A DNA stretch of 64,000 nt from Methylobacterium nodulans ORS 2060 (GCF_000022085.1 NC_011894.1:1266501-1330500), one strand, 5' to 3'; counted from the first letter of the stretch, positions 1 to 8,963 are shown. Notes: a model not told the origin generated them from the letters alone. Translations and numbers: made by a program.

Positions 1-1123
1 TCGTCTTCGGCGTCATGAAATTGGTCGTGCGGCTCGAATTCAGGATGTTCTCGTCCGCGCCGCGTCCGCGCTCCTCGTCGTAGGTGGCGATCAGCCCCTC
101 GGGCGCTTGGTCCGCGAGCACGAGGGCGAGCTTCCAGCAGAGATTATCGGCGTCCTGGATGCCGCCGTTGCCGCCCCGCGCCCCGAAGGGGCTGACCACG
201 TGGGCGCTGTCGCCGACGAACACCACCCGGCCGTGCACGAACCGCTCCAGCCGCGCGCAGCGGAAGGTGTAGACCGAGCACCATTCGAGCGTGACGGGCG
301 TGTCCTCGCCGACGATCGCCCGCACCCGGGGCATCACGCGTTCGGGCTGCCGCTCCCGCTCGGGATCCGCATCCGGCCCGAGCTGGAAGTCGATCCGGAA
401 CACGTCGTCCGGCTGGCGGTGCAGGAGCGCGCTCTGGCCCGCATGGAAGGTCGGCTCGAACCAGAACAGGCGCTCGGTCGGGAAGTCCGCCTTCATCCGC
501 ACGTCGGCGATGAGGAAGCGCTCCTCGAAGCGCTGGCCCGGGAAGGGCAGCCCCATCCGGGTGCGGGTGGGCGAGCGCGCCCCGTCCGCGGCGATGACCC
601 AGTCGGCCTCGAGCGCGTAGGGGCCGTCCGGGGTCATCACCTCCAGGCGCACCCCGTCGCCCGTCTGCGTCAGGCCCGTGACCTCGTTCTTCCAGCGCAG
701 CTCGATCAGGCCGGGGAAGTCCGCCGCCCGCTCGATCAGGAACTGCTCGACGTAGTATTGCTGGAGATTGATGAAGGCCGGGCGGCGATGGCCGCTCTCG
801 GGCAGGAGATCGAAGCGGTAGAGCTCGCGGTCGCCGTGGAAGACGCGGCCGACGCTCCAGGTCACACCCTTCTCGACCATGCGCTCGCCGACCCCGAGAC
901 GGTCCCAGATCTCGAGGGTGCGCTTGGCCCAGCAGATCGCCCGGCTGCCGGTGGCGACCGTATCGTCGTCGTCGAGCACCACCACCGGCACGCCCCGGCT
1001 CGCGAGGTCGAGGGCGCAGGTGAGCCCGACCGGCCCGGCGCCGATCACCACGACCGGCTGGCGGCCCGGCCCGCCGGCGAGGTCGGGGGGCGGCGTGTAG
1101 GCGAAGCGAGGGCTCGGGATCAT
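1..1123 (-). CDS. FAD-dependent aromatic monooxygenase, 3' end outside window
   Basis: A flavoprotein hydroxylase of the FAD_binding_3 type (3-(3-hydroxyphenyl)propionate hydroxylase/MhpA-like). About 374 residues are visible and the C-terminus is cut by the window edge; the family is usually 500 residues or more. The FAD-binding GxGxxG motif (GAGPVG) is at residues 28-33. The second FAD motif, GDSAH followed by a Gly-rich FGARGGNGG stretch, is near residue 305. The start is the ATG at 1123. It lies downstream of the metallo-beta-lactamase-fold gene on the same strand with a 59-base gap, so the two are probably co-transcribed. The family inserts one oxygen atom into a phenolic ring using NAD(P)H. 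The substrate cannot be told from sequence; the neighbouring aromatic CoA pathway suggests an aromatic acid. Confidence 0.85.
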   Translation of the reverse strand, partial: MIPSPRFAYTPPPDLAGGPGRQPVVVIGAGPVGLTCALDLASRGVPVVVLDDDDTVATGSRAICWAKRTLEIWDRLGVGERMVEKGVTWSVGRVFHGDRELYRFDLLPESGHRRPAFINLQQYYVEQFLIERAADFPGLIELRWKNEVTGLTQTGDGVRLEVMTPDGPYALEADWVIAADGARSPTRTRMGLPFPGQRFEERFLIADVRMKADFPTERLFWFEPTFHAGQSALLHRQPDDVFRIDFQLGPDADPERERQPERVMPRVRAIVGEDTPVTLEWCSVYTFRCARLERFVHGRVVFVGDSAHVVSPFGARGGNGGIQDADNLCWKLALVLADQAPEGLIATYDEERGRGADENILNSSRTTNFMTPKT

Positions 1124-1182
1124 GGCGTTTCTCCCTGGCAGCCGCGCCCGGTTGATCCGGGCGTCAAGCGGTGGCGGAGGCG

Positions 1183-2136
1183 TCAGCCTTCGAGGGCGCG
1201 CCACATCTCCATATCGCGCTCCGCAGTCCAGATGCGGGGATTGTCGATGCCCTTGGCCTCGTCGTAGGCGCGGCTGACGTCGAAGGGCATGCAATGCTCG
1301 AAGATGACCCAGTGCCCGTATTTGGGCCGCATCTCGGCCATGGCCCGGTCGTAGACCGCCTTGAGGTCGTGGCCCGCCACGACGCCCTCGCGGGCGATCC
1401 CGAACAGGTCGCGCAGGAACGACCGCGTGCCCGCGAGGCCCTCGCGGATCTGCTCCGGGGTGGTCAGGGCCTCGCCCCGGCCCGGCACCAGCGCCGCCGC
1501 ATCCAGGGCCTCCAGCCGGTCGAGGGTGGCGGGCCAGTCCTGGAAATGGGCATCCCCGCAATAGGGCGTGGCGCCGTATTCCACGAGGTCGCCGGAAAAC
1601 AGCACCCGCTCCTGCGGCAGCCACGCGATCGTGTCGCCCCGCGTGTGGCCGCGCCCCGCATGGAGGATGCGCACCTCGCGGGAGCCGAGCCACAGCGTCA
1701 TCTCGCCGTGGAAGGTGAGCGTCGGCCAGGTCAGGCCCGGGATCTCCTCCTTGCCGCGGAACAGCCGCGGGAAGCGCTGGATCTCGGATTCCATGTCCTG
1801 CTGGCCGCGCTCCACGATCATGCCGCGGGTCGCGTCGCTGGCGATGACGTTGACCCGGTCCGGATACCCGGCCACCCCCAGCACGCGCACCGCGTGGTAG
1901 TGGGTGAGCAGCACGTGGCGGATCGGCTTGTCGGTGACCTCCCGGACCCGGGCGACGAGGTCGCCGGCCATGCGCGGCGTCGCGCGCGCGTCGATGACGA
2001 GCGCCGAGTCGTCACCGACCACCACGCCCGAATTCGGGTCGCCTTCCGCCGTCAGCGCGTAGACGCCGGGGGCCAGTTCCGTGAAGGTCTCGCGCTTCTC
2101 GGCGAGGTCGCCCTGGCTCGCGAATCCCCTGCTCAT
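1183..2136 (-). CDS. MBL-fold (metallo-beta-lactamase) hydrolase with altered metal motif
   Basis: 317 residues, beginning at the ATG at 2136 behind a clear GGAGGA ribosome site; a longer in-frame extension to 2358 has none. The fold is shown by the T-H-Y-H motif at residues 78-81, GHTRGDT near 163-169 and SGD at 181-183. The usual HxHxDH metal motif reads HYHAVR (79-84), so the Asp and His that bind the second zinc are missing. Other members of this environmental subgroup may share the change, but that is recollection. It faces the MarR gene at 2291 across a region with two palindromes (2204-2244), so it is probably the direct target of that regulator. Function unknown: perhaps a thioesterase or lactonase for the pathway nearby, perhaps with one metal. 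Confidence 0.85.
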   Translation of the reverse strand: MSRGFASQGDLAEKRETFTELAPGVYALTAEGDPNSGVVVGDDSALVIDARATPRMAGDLVARVREVTDKPIRHVLLTHYHAVRVLGVAGYPDRVNVIASDATRGMIVERGQQDMESEIQRFPRLFRGKEEIPGLTWPTLTFHGEMTLWLGSREVRILHAGRGHTRGDTIAWLPQERVLFSGDLVEYGATPYCGDAHFQDWPATLDRLEALDAAALVPGRGEALTTPEQIREGLAGTRSFLRDLFGIAREGVVAGHDLKAVYDRAMAEMRPKYGHWVIFEHCMPFDVSRAYDEAKGIDNPRIWTAERDMEMWRALEG

Positions 2137-2203
2137 GCGGCGCTCCTCCTGATGTCCCGGCACGATCGCCTCCCGGGGATTGCAACCGCGGCCGGACCGT
2201 GAT

Positions 2204-2244
2204 TGTTGTGACTGCAACAGTTCATAGTCTGTTGCGATCGCAAC
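2204..2244. promoter_or_regulatory. Two palindromes in divergent MBL/MarR promoter region (candidate MarR operators)
   Basis: Two related inverted repeats lie between the divergent genes: TGTTGtgactgCAACA at 2204-2219 and a perfect 14-base palindrome GTTGCGATCGCAAC at 2231-2244. Aligned, they share TGTTGYGAYYGCAAC and their centres are 26 bases apart, about two and a half helical turns. A half-site (TTGCAACC) lies at 2180-2187. Paired sites between a MarR gene and its divergent target are the usual arrangement for MarR autorepression. Assignment to the MarR at 2291 is inference from position. Confidence 0.6.
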
Positions 2245-2290
2245 CGTCAAGGGGATTCCGTCGACAGCGCGGCCCCGAGAGCGAGCCTTT

Positions 2291-2743
2291 ATGACCCGGC
2301 TGAACCTGCTGCGCTTCGTTCCCTTTCGGATCAACCGGCTCGCGGCGGAGTTCAGCAACGCGCTCGCCGCCGACTATGCGCGGTTCGACATCGACATCCC
2401 GGAATGGCGGGTTCTGGCGACGCTCGGCATGCACGAGACGCCGCGCAGCGCGAGCTACGTCGTGCGCTGCACGCGCACCCACAAGACCCGCATCAGCCGC
2501 GCGGTGAGCCACCTCGTGGAGCTCGGCCTCGTCGAGCGCCAGGAGACGGACGAGAACCGGCGGGAGATCATGCTCCAGCTGAGCCCGAAGGGCCGCGCAG
2601 TCTACGAGGAACTCGTGCCGCTGCTGCTCGCCCGTGAGGAGCAGCTCCTCTCCGGCCTGAGCACGGAGGAGCGGGAGAGCCTGGAGCGCCTGCTCCTGGC
2701 GCTCGAACGCTCGCTCGACCTGATGCGCTGCGCGGCGGATTAG
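2291..2743 (+). CDS. MarR family transcriptional regulator
   Basis: 150 residues, the normal MarR length. The winged helix lies at about residues 45-110, with the recognition helix in the segment around RTHKTRISRAVSHL and the wing around QETDENRREIML. The C-terminal helix is the dimerisation region. The ATG at 2291 has only a weak purine-rich stretch upstream. It is divergent from the MBL-fold gene, and the two palindromes at 2204-2244 sit between them. MarR proteins in aromatic gene clusters usually repress until a phenolic acid or its CoA thioester binds. This one probably controls the MBL and FAD monooxygenase pair. The core CoA pathway has a different operator type and so probably another regulator. 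Confidence 0.9.
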   Translation: MTRLNLLRFVPFRINRLAAEFSNALAADYARFDIDIPEWRVLATLGMHETPRSASYVVRCTRTHKTRISRAVSHLVELGLVERQETDENRREIMLQLSPKGRAVYEELVPLLLAREEQLLSGLSTEERESLERLLLALERSLDLMRCAAD

Positions 2744-2744
2744 A

Positions 2745-2841
2745 GCATTTTCCGACGAAGTGGATGCCGGTTCGTCGCAGACAATGCGGCACAATCAAAA
2801 ACCTGGAGCAGGGTCCGTTCCACCATGAACGGATCCTGCTC
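2745..2841 (+). repeat. REP-like element, two hairpins (copy A)
   Basis: The first hairpin (2745-2787) has outer arms GCATT/AATGC and inner arms CGACGAA (2753-2759)/TTCGTCG (2771-2777). The second has 14-base arms at 2806-2819 and 2828-2841 with one G-T-type mismatch. The design matches the elements at 25709, 30271, 35981 and 60720. The run TCGTCGCAGACAATGCG (2772-2788) recurs exactly at 60896-60912. No T-run follows, so it is not a typical terminator. It fills the gap between two convergent genes. Confidence 0.75.
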
Positions 2842-2859
2842 TAGCCAGTCGGGGATCGC

Positions 2860-3708
2860 TCAGAGCGCGGCGGCGACCGCGCGGGCGAGCACGCCGTCGG
2901 GCTCGCTCAGGCTGAGGGCGATGTCGAAATGATGATGGCCCGGCATCGCGATCCGGCGGGTGGGGTGGCCGGCGGCCTCCCAGGCATCCGCGAAGGCGGC
3001 CGTCTGCTCCTTGAAGGCCGCGCTCTCGAGGCCCCCGACCGAGGCGAGCAGCAGGGCGTCCGACTGCGCCGGGATGAGCCGGAGCGGGCTGTTGCGCCGG
3101 GCCGTCGCGAGGTCGAGCTTCATCCAGGCATTGATGTGGGTGTGGATCAGCGGCTCCAGATCCATGAGGCCGGAGAGCAGCAGGGCCGAGGCCACCACGT
3201 CCCGCGGCAGGCCGAAGGCCGCCGGCCAGCCCTCCGCGAGCAGCATGCCGCCGAGATGGCCGCCAGCCGATGACCCGCCGACATGCAGGCGGCGCCCGTC
3301 GAGGCCGAACCGGCCGGCATTCCCGTGCAGCCATGCGGCGGCTGTCCGCGTCTGCCGCACGATCTCGTCGAGGCTGACGGCGGGCGCGAGCCCGTAATTC
3401 AGTACGGCGACCGAGATCCCCTTCGGCACGAGCCCGAGCGCCGCGAAGGCGTTGTCGTCCTTGGAGAGCGCCCGCCAGTAGCCGCCGTGGATCCACAGGA
3501 ACAGGGGGCTGCCCGGCCCGGCCGGGTAGAGATCGAGCACCTCGCCGGAGACCGGGTCGTAGGCGAGGTCGGGAATGCGGGCGAGTCCGGCCCTGGCTCG
3601 CGCGCTCGCCGCCAGGTAGCGCGCATATTCCGCCTCGAAGCTCGGCACGCCCGCCCGCGCATTGTATTCCCGATCCAGCCTCTCGCGCTCTTCCCGAGTC
3701 ATCGACAC
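2860..3708 (-). CDS. Alpha/beta hydrolase, kynurenine-formamidase-like
   Basis: 282 residues. The oxyanion motif HGGYW is at 74-78 and the nucleophile elbow GGSSAGG at 144-150 (Ser147). A Glu/Asp candidate is in VGGLES near 224-229, and the catalytic His is in HHHFD at 258-262. HGGYW with GxSxG is typical of arylformamidases and related esterases of the hormone-sensitive-lipase type. The start at 3708 overlaps nothing and lies 10 bases after the Rid gene, so the order ligase-Rid-hydrolase forms one operon. A formamidase-like enzyme would fit a pathway that begins with anthranilate or a formylated or amidated precursor. A CoA-thioesterase or lactone-hydrolase role is also possible. Confidence 0.85.
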   Translation of the reverse strand: MSMTREERERLDREYNARAGVPSFEAEYARYLAASARARAGLARIPDLAYDPVSGEVLDLYPAGPGSPLFLWIHGGYWRALSKDDNAFAALGLVPKGISVAVLNYGLAPAVSLDEIVRQTRTAAAWLHGNAGRFGLDGRRLHVGGSSAGGHLGGMLLAEGWPAAFGLPRDVVASALLLSGLMDLEPLIHTHINAWMKLDLATARRNSPLRLIPAQSDALLLASVGGLESAAFKEQTAAFADAWEAAGHPTRRIAMPGHHHFDIALSLSEPDGVLARAVAAAL

Positions 3709-3718
3709 GGTCTCCGCC

Positions 3719-4138
3719 TCAGGCCGGCACCACGGCGGTCGCCTCGATCTCGACTCGCGCGGACGGCTCGACCAGACGCACGACCTGCACCAGCGCCATG
3801 GCCGGGTAATGGTCGCCGAACACCTCCCGGTAGACGCCGCCGAGATCGCGCCGCGCCCCGAGATACTCGTCCATGTCGACGACGTACCAGGTCAGGCGCA
3901 CGAGATGGCGCGGCTCCGCCCCCGCCTCGGCCAGGATCGCCCGGATGTTCTCCAGCGCTTGGCGGACCTGCGCCACGAGGCCCGCGGGGAAGCGCTCCTG
4001 CGCGTCCCAGCCGACCATGCCGCCCGTGACCACGAGGCGGCCGCTCGCCGCCATGCCGTTGGCGTAGCCCCGCGGCGCCGGCCAGCCGGCCGGTTGCAGG
4101 CGCGTCGGGCCGTCCTGCGCCCCGATGCCGGGTTCCAT
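3719..4138 (-). CDS. RidA/YjgF-family protein (atypical Rid)
   Basis: 139 residues with the trimeric Rid fold signature (VTGGMVGWD, QALENIRAILAEAG, and a C-terminal VEIEATAVV). The ATG at 4138 is used; a GTG three codons upstream (4147) is an alternative with a slightly better ribosome site. Rid proteins hydrolyse enamines and imines or act in related catabolic steps. The Arg of RidA (Arg105 in the E. coli enzyme, PAR in PARSCVE) aligns here with Met in PAMALVQ, so classical imine deaminase activity is not assured. It sits between the CoA ligase and a hydrolase, so it may act on the enamine formed in 2-aminobenzoyl-CoA breakdown. That is inference. Confidence 0.85.
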   Translation of the reverse strand: MEPGIGAQDGPTRLQPAGWPAPRGYANGMAASGRLVVTGGMVGWDAQERFPAGLVAQVRQALENIRAILAEAGAEPRHLVRLTWYVVDMDEYLGARRDLGGVYREVFGDHYPAMALVQVVRLVEPSARVEIEATAVVPA

Positions 4139-4244
4139 GACTCTCACCGGATCCTCTCTCCAGACACGATTCTCGGCAGGAACAGGGGCGCCTCGGCCGC
4201 CGCGGCGCGCCGACGGGCCGTGCGACCGGAGCGCGTGCGGAGGG

Positions 4245-5885
4245 TCACGCGGGCACCGTGACGGCGGCGGCCGCGGCTGCCAGCCGGCGCAGCGCGAAGC
4301 GCTGGACCTTGCCGGAGGCGGTCTTCGGCAGGGCCTCCACGAACTCGATCGCCCGCGGATACTTGTAGGGCGCGATCTCCGTCTTGACGAAATCCTGCAG
4401 GGCCTGCGCGAGGTCCGGCCCGGGCAGCGCCGCGGGCGCGGGCACCACATAGGCCTTCACGATGGTGCCGCGCTCCGGATCGGGAGCGCCGACCACGGCG
4501 CATTCGGCCACGCCCGGATGGCCGAGCAGGGCCGCCTCGACCTCCGGTCCCGCGATGTTGTAGCCGGACGACACGATCATGTCGTCGGTGCGGGCCTGGT
4601 ACCAGAAGTAGCCGTCCTCATCCATGAGGTAGCTGTCGCCGGGGTAGTTCCAGCCGTCGGCGACATAGGCCGTCTGGCGGGCATCGGCGAGGTAGCGGCA
4701 CCCGATCGGCCCGCGCACGGCGAGGCGCCCGACCGTGCCCGGAGGCAGTTCCCGGCCCTCGTCGTCGACGACGCGGGCCTCGAAGCCGGGGACCGGGCGG
4801 CCCGTCGCGCCGGGCCGGACCTGATCCTCGGACGCGCTGAGATAGATGTGCAGCATCTCGGTGCCGCCGATCCCGTCGAGGAGCTTCAGCCCGGTGGCGG
4901 CCTCCCAGGCCTCGAAGGTGGGGCGCGGAAGGGCCTCGCCCGCCGAGATGCAGCGGCGCAGGGAGGAGAGATCGCACTGCCCGATCCTGCGCAGGATGGC
5001 CCGATAGGCGGTGGGCGCCGTGAAGCAGATCGTCGCCCGCTCCCGGGCGATCGCGGCGGCGAGCGCATCCGGTCCCGCCAGTTCGAGGACGATGCCGGTC
5101 GCCCCGATCCGCATCGGGAAGAGGACGATCGCGAGCCCGAACGTGAAGGCGAGCGGCGCCGAGCCGATGAAGCGGTCCTCCGGCACCGCCCGCACCACGT
5201 GGCGGGCATAGGTGTCGCAGATCGCCAGCATGTCGCGGTGGAAATGCATCGCTCCCTTCGGCTCGCCCGTGGTGCCGGACGTGAAGGCGATCAGGCAGAT
5301 GTCGTCCGCCGCGGTGTCGACGGCCGTGAAGGCGGGGCTCTCCCGCGCGGCCAGGGCTTCGAGGGAATCGGCTGCTCCCGACCCCCAGTAGACGACCCGC
5401 TCCAGGCCGGGCGCCAGGGGACGGGCGCGCTCCATCTCGTCGGCGAGCCGGTGGTCGCACAGGGCGAGCGCGATCCGCGCCTTGTTCAGCGGATAGGCGA
5501 GTTCGCGCGCCCGCAGCATCGGCATCGTCGCGACGACGATGCCGCCCGCCTTGATCACCGCCAGATAGGCCGCGACCAGGGCCGGTGTGTTCCCGGACCG
5601 GAGCAGGACGCGGTTCCCGGGCCTCAGCCCCAGCCGGTTCACCAGGACGTTGGCGATGCGGTTCACGCGCTCGAAGAACTGCCGGTAGGTCAGCGATTCG
5701 TGCTCGCCGACGAGGCAGAGGGCGTGCCCGTGCCCCTCGGCGATCCAGCGGTCGAGGAACTGCGACACGCAGTTCAGGCGCGCCGGGTAGCGCAGCTCCG
5801 GCAGCGCGAAGATCAGGTCGGGCCAGTGCTCGCGGGGCGGAAGGTTGTCGCGGGCGAACGTATCGAGATGAGCGGTTTCGGTCAC
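4245..5885 (-). CDS. Aromatic acid-CoA ligase (benzoate/2-aminobenzoate-CoA ligase family)
   Basis: 546 residues, the length of benzoate-CoA ligases. It activates an aromatic acid with ATP and CoA through an acyl-adenylate. The P-loop-like motif SGTTGEPKG is at about 203-211, the GIGGTEMLHIYLS region is central, and the catalytic Lys is in PKTASGKVQRF near residue 526. The start is taken as the GTG at 5885 (MTETAHLD), because the open frame upstream to 6065 is low-complexity, lacks a good ribosome site and runs into the operator. It diverges from the monooxygenase/reductase gene at 6157, which points to 2-aminobenzoate or salicylate as substrate. It heads the operon with the Rid and hydrolase genes. 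Confidence 0.9.
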   Translation of the reverse strand: MTETAHLDTFARDNLPPREHWPDLIFALPELRYPARLNCVSQFLDRWIAEGHGHALCLVGEHESLTYRQFFERVNRIANVLVNRLGLRPGNRVLLRSGNTPALVAAYLAVIKAGGIVVATMPMLRARELAYPLNKARIALALCDHRLADEMERARPLAPGLERVVYWGSGAADSLEALAARESPAFTAVDTAADDICLIAFTSGTTGEPKGAMHFHRDMLAICDTYARHVVRAVPEDRFIGSAPLAFTFGLAIVLFPMRIGATGIVLELAGPDALAAAIARERATICFTAPTAYRAILRRIGQCDLSSLRRCISAGEALPRPTFEAWEAATGLKLLDGIGGTEMLHIYLSASEDQVRPGATGRPVPGFEARVVDDEGRELPPGTVGRLAVRGPIGCRYLADARQTAYVADGWNYPGDSYLMDEDGYFWYQARTDDMIVSSGYNIAGPEVEAALLGHPGVAECAVVGAPDPERGTIVKAYVVPAPAALPGPDLAQALQDFVKTEIAPYKYPRAIEFVEALPKTASGKVQRFALRRLAAAAAAVTVPA

Positions 5886-6064
5886 GGGAGGACACCTTGT
5901 GCTCGACGCGTCGGCGGCCGTCAGACGCCCTGGGCAAGCTTCTGGCGGATTGTCACTGGCTGATCGTTTGCATTCTCCCGGAAGAGGCGGAGGCCGCCTC
6001 TCCTCATCCTGACGCGGGGACTGCGCCGGTTCCCAAGGCGGGGCGGGCAGCCCGAACGAGATCA

Positions 6065-6114
6065 TTTAAGCTTAAAGCATCTTGCCCGCGGCGGCAAGGT
6101 GCTTTAAGCCTGAA
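6065..6114. promoter_or_regulatory. Double operator in ligase/monooxygenase divergent promoter
   Basis: An imperfect inverted repeat has 22-base arms at 6065-6086 and 6093-6114 (three mismatches) around a 6-base centre. Each arm carries a smaller palindrome: TTTAAGCTTAAA at 6065-6076 and TTTAAGCCTGAA at 6103-6114. Both fit TTYA-N4-TRAA, which recurs at 11895-11906, 18440-18451 and 18644-18655, always upstream of genes of this pathway or of the MarR gene. The 6103 site is 42 bases from the monooxygenase start. Binding by the MarR at 18895 is inferred. Confidence 0.65.
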
Positions 6115-6156
6115 GCAGATCCTCGGACAGGCACCGGCAGGCACGGAGCAGCAGCG

Positions 6157-8499
6157 ATGCCGAAGTCGATGGCGGTGGTCGGCGGCGGACCGGCCGGGCT
6201 CTACCTCGCGCTCCTCGTCAAGCAGCGGTTCCCCGACAGCGAGATCACGGTCTACGAGCGCAACCGCGCCGACGACACGTTCGGCTTCGGGGTCGTCTTC
6301 TCCGATGCGACGCTCGACATCTTCGAGCGCTACGACCCTCCGAGCTACGCGCGCATCATCGAGGAATTCGCCTACTGGGACGACATCGCCATCCACGTGA
6401 AGGGCGAGGTCCACCGCATCGGCGGCAACGGCTTCTGCGGCTGCGCGCGGCGCACGCTGCTGGCGATCCTGCAGGAGCGGGCCGCGTCGCTCGGCGTCGC
6501 GCTGCGCTTCCAGGCCGAGGTCGACGCGGAGACGCTCGAGGCCGACCTCGTCGTCGTCGCCGAGGGCATCAACAGCGCCTACCGGCAGCGCCATGCGGCG
6601 CATTTCGGCACCTCCATCGACCTGCGCCCCAACCGCTTCGCCTGGATGGGCTCGACGAAGCCCCTCGACGCCTTCACGTTCCTGTTCCGCGAGACCGCCT
6701 GGGGTCCCTTCATCGCCCATGCCTACCAGTACGAGCGCGACCGCTCGACCTGGGTGTTCGAGACCGACCCCGACAGCTTCCGGCGCGCCGGCCTCGACCG
6801 GATGAGCGAGCCGGACTCGGCCGCCCTGATGGAGCGCATCTTCGGCGACTTCCTCGACGGCCACCGCATCCTCACCAACCGCTCGATCTGGCGCCGATTC
6901 CCGATGATCCGCAATGCGCGCTGGGTCCGGGGCCGCCATGTCCTCATCGGCGACGCCAAGGCGACGGCGCATTTCTCGATCGGCTCAGGCACCAAGCTCG
7001 CCATGGAGGACGCCATCGCCCTCTACGAGGCGCTCGCCGCCGAGCCCGAGGTCGAGGCCGCTCTGGCGCGGTTCGAGCGCGGCCGGCGCGAGGAGGTCGA
7101 GAAGACGCAGCACGCGGCGGACGTGTCCCTCGTCTGGTTCGAGCATGTCGGGCGCTATCTCGGCTTCGAGCCGGTCCAGTTCGCCTTCGGGGCGATGACC
7201 CGGGCCAAGGCGATCACCTACGACAACCTGCGCCTGCGCGCGCCCGACTTCGTCGCCAAGGTGGACCGCGCCTTCGCGGAGGGCGTGCGGCGCGAGGGCT
7301 TCGACGTGTCCGTGGAGGCGCCCGCCGCGCCGATGTTCCAGCCCTTCCGCCTGCGCGAGATGGTGATCGGGAACCGCGTGGCGATGTCGCCGATGTGCAT
7401 GTACTCGGCCCGCGAGGGCGTCCCGGGCGAGTGGCACTTCGTGCATTACGGATCGCGGGCGGTCGGCGGCCCGGGGCTGATGTTCACGGAGATGACCTGC
7501 GTCTCCCGGGAGGCCCGGATCACGCCGGGCTGCGCCGGCCTCTGGACGGACGAGCAGGAGGCGGCCTGGGCCCGCATCGTCGCCTTCGTGCACGCCCATT
7601 CGGCGACCCGGATCTGCCTCCAGCTCGGCCATGCGGGCCGGAAAGGGGCGACCAGGCTGATGTGGGAGGGGATCGACCGGCCCCTGGAGCAGGGCGGCTG
7701 GGACGTGCTCTCGGCCTCGCCGATCCCGTACTTCCCCGACAGCCCGCTGCCGCGCGAGGTGACGCGGGCCGACATGGACCGGATCCTCGCGGATTTCGTC
7801 GCCGCCACGCGCCGCGCCGAGCGGGCCGGCTTCGACATGCTGGAGCTCCACTGCGCCCACGGCTACCTGCTGGCGAGCTTCCTCTCGCCGCTGACGAACC
7901 GGCGCGCGGACGCCTATGGCGGGAGCGTCGAGAACCGGCTGCGCTTTCCGCTGGAGGTGTTCGGGGCGATGCGCGACGCCTGGCCGGCGCACAAGCCGAT
8001 GTCGGTGCGCCTCTCGGCCACCGACTGGGCGGAGGGTGGGCTCACGCCGGAGGACTCGGTCGCCATCGCGCTCGCCTTCCGGCAAGCGGGGGTCGACCTG
8101 ATCGACGTGTCGACGGGCCAGACCGTGACGGACGCGCGGCCCCTCTACGGCCGCATGTTCCAGACGCCCTTCGCCGAGCGGATCCGCAACGAGGCGAAGA
8201 CCGCCACCATGTGCGTGGGCAACATCACGACGGCGGATCAGATCAACACCATCCTGGCCGCCGGGCGGGCCGACATCGTCGCCCTCGGCCGCCCGCATCT
8301 CACCGACCCGTTCTTCACGATGCGGGCGGCGGCCTGGTACGGGGCGGAGGGCTTCCCCTGCCCGCCGCAATACGCGCCGGGCCAGGACCAGATCGTCCGC
8401 AACGCGGTCCGCGACCGGGCCGATCTCGAGGAGCTGAAGCGCCGCGGCAGGCCGAAGACCCGTGCGGAGCTGCGGCAGGCGCGCGCGGAACCGGCCTGA
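6157..8499 (+). CDS. Bifunctional aryl-CoA monooxygenase/reductase (2-aminobenzoyl-CoA type)
   Basis: 780 residues with two flavin modules. The N-terminal FAD monooxygenase part (about 1-385) has GGGPAG at 9-14 and the GDAKAT segment near 265-272. The C-terminal old-yellow-enzyme part (about 394-770) has [22 protein letters not shown] and [19 protein letters not shown]. This architecture is that of Azoarcus 2-aminobenzoyl-CoA monooxygenase/reductase, which hydroxylates the ring at C5 and then reduces and dearomatises it; close relatives are annotated salicylyl-CoA 5-hydroxylase. The start at 6157 has GGAG nine bases upstream; the open frame to 6082 runs through the operator. It is divergent from the CoA ligase. 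The retained OYE motifs favour hydroxylation plus reduction, but the substrate is inferred. Confidence 0.9.
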   Translation: MPKSMAVVGGGPAGLYLALLVKQRFPDSEITVYERNRADDTFGFGVVFSDATLDIFERYDPPSYARIIEEFAYWDDIAIHVKGEVHRIGGNGFCGCARRTLLAILQERAASLGVALRFQAEVDAETLEADLVVVAEGINSAYRQRHAAHFGTSIDLRPNRFAWMGSTKPLDAFTFLFRETAWGPFIAHAYQYERDRSTWVFETDPDSFRRAGLDRMSEPDSAALMERIFGDFLDGHRILTNRSIWRRFPMIRNARWVRGRHVLIGDAKATAHFSIGSGTKLAMEDAIALYEALAAEPEVEAALARFERGRREEVEKTQHAADVSLVWFEHVGRYLGFEPVQFAFGAMTRAKAITYDNLRLRAPDFVAKVDRAFAEGVRREGFDVSVEAPAAPMFQPFRLREMVIGNRVAMSPMCMYSAREGVPGEWHFVHYGSRAVGGPGLMFTEMTCVSREARITPGCAGLWTDEQEAAWARIVAFVHAHSATRICLQLGHAGRKGATRLMWEGIDRPLEQGGWDVLSASPIPYFPDSPLPREVTRADMDRILADFVAATRRAERAGFDMLELHCAHGYLLASFLSPLTNRRADAYGGSVENRLRFPLEVFGAMRDAWPAHKPMSVRLSATDWAEGGLTPEDSVAIALAFRQAGVDLIDVSTGQTVTDARPLYGRMFQTPFAERIRNEAKTATMCVGNITTADQINTILAAGRADIVALGRPHLTDPFFTMRAAAWYGAEGFPCPPQYAPGQDQIVRNAVRDRADLEELKRRGRPKTRAELRQARAEPA

Positions 8500-8572
8500 G
8501 GCGGTATCCGCAAGGCGGTGTCGGGGGTACTGCCCGCCCTCGCAGCCCCCTTTGGCTCACCCCCTGTCCCGG

Positions 8573-8963
8573 ACGACTGCAGCGTCAGCGGAATGCGACC
8601 CGGGATCCAGCACGAAAAGCTGCGCAGCGACCGCTTGCCGGCGCCGTTTCAGTTCACCACCGGCCGGGCCGCCCTTGGCGGATGAAACCACGGCTGACTG
8701 AGCGCCCTCCCTCCGATGGCAACCAACCCCGGCCCTCATGCTGAGGTGCTTGCGCAGCAAGCCTCGAAGCACCCCAGACCGCTCGTCCAATCTCCGGGTG
8801 GCTGGGAGCACCGGTCAGGCGTGCTTCGAGGCTTGCTGCGCAAGCACCTCAGCATGAGGAGCGTGGCAGCTTCCACTCACGTCAGTTTCTATTGCAGAGC
8901 CGCTTCGCGGCAGGTTCTCCTGCTGGATTCCGGATCTCCTTCCGCTGGCGCTGCAGTCGTGCA
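8573..8963. repeat. Nested inverted repeats in a 559-base gene-free gap
   Basis: The gap 8500-9058 holds no gene. A perfect 38-base inverted repeat has arms at 8734-8771 and 8822-8859. Outside it, a second, weaker inverted repeat pairs about 8573-8613 with about 8921-8963 (roughly 80% by eye). The inner arm contains the CTGAGGTGC/GCACCTCAG type motif also seen at 19516-19543. The structure separates two convergent operons. It resembles mobile palindromic intergenic elements common in this bacterial group; no coding capacity or target-site duplication was seen. Confidence 0.7.

Noticed and set aside
107..1267. Long plus-strand open frames opposite the first FAD monooxygenase
   Set aside because: The composition is Arg/Ala/Gly/His shadow coding of a GC-rich gene, with no motif or ribosome site; the minus-strand frame has intact flavin motifs.
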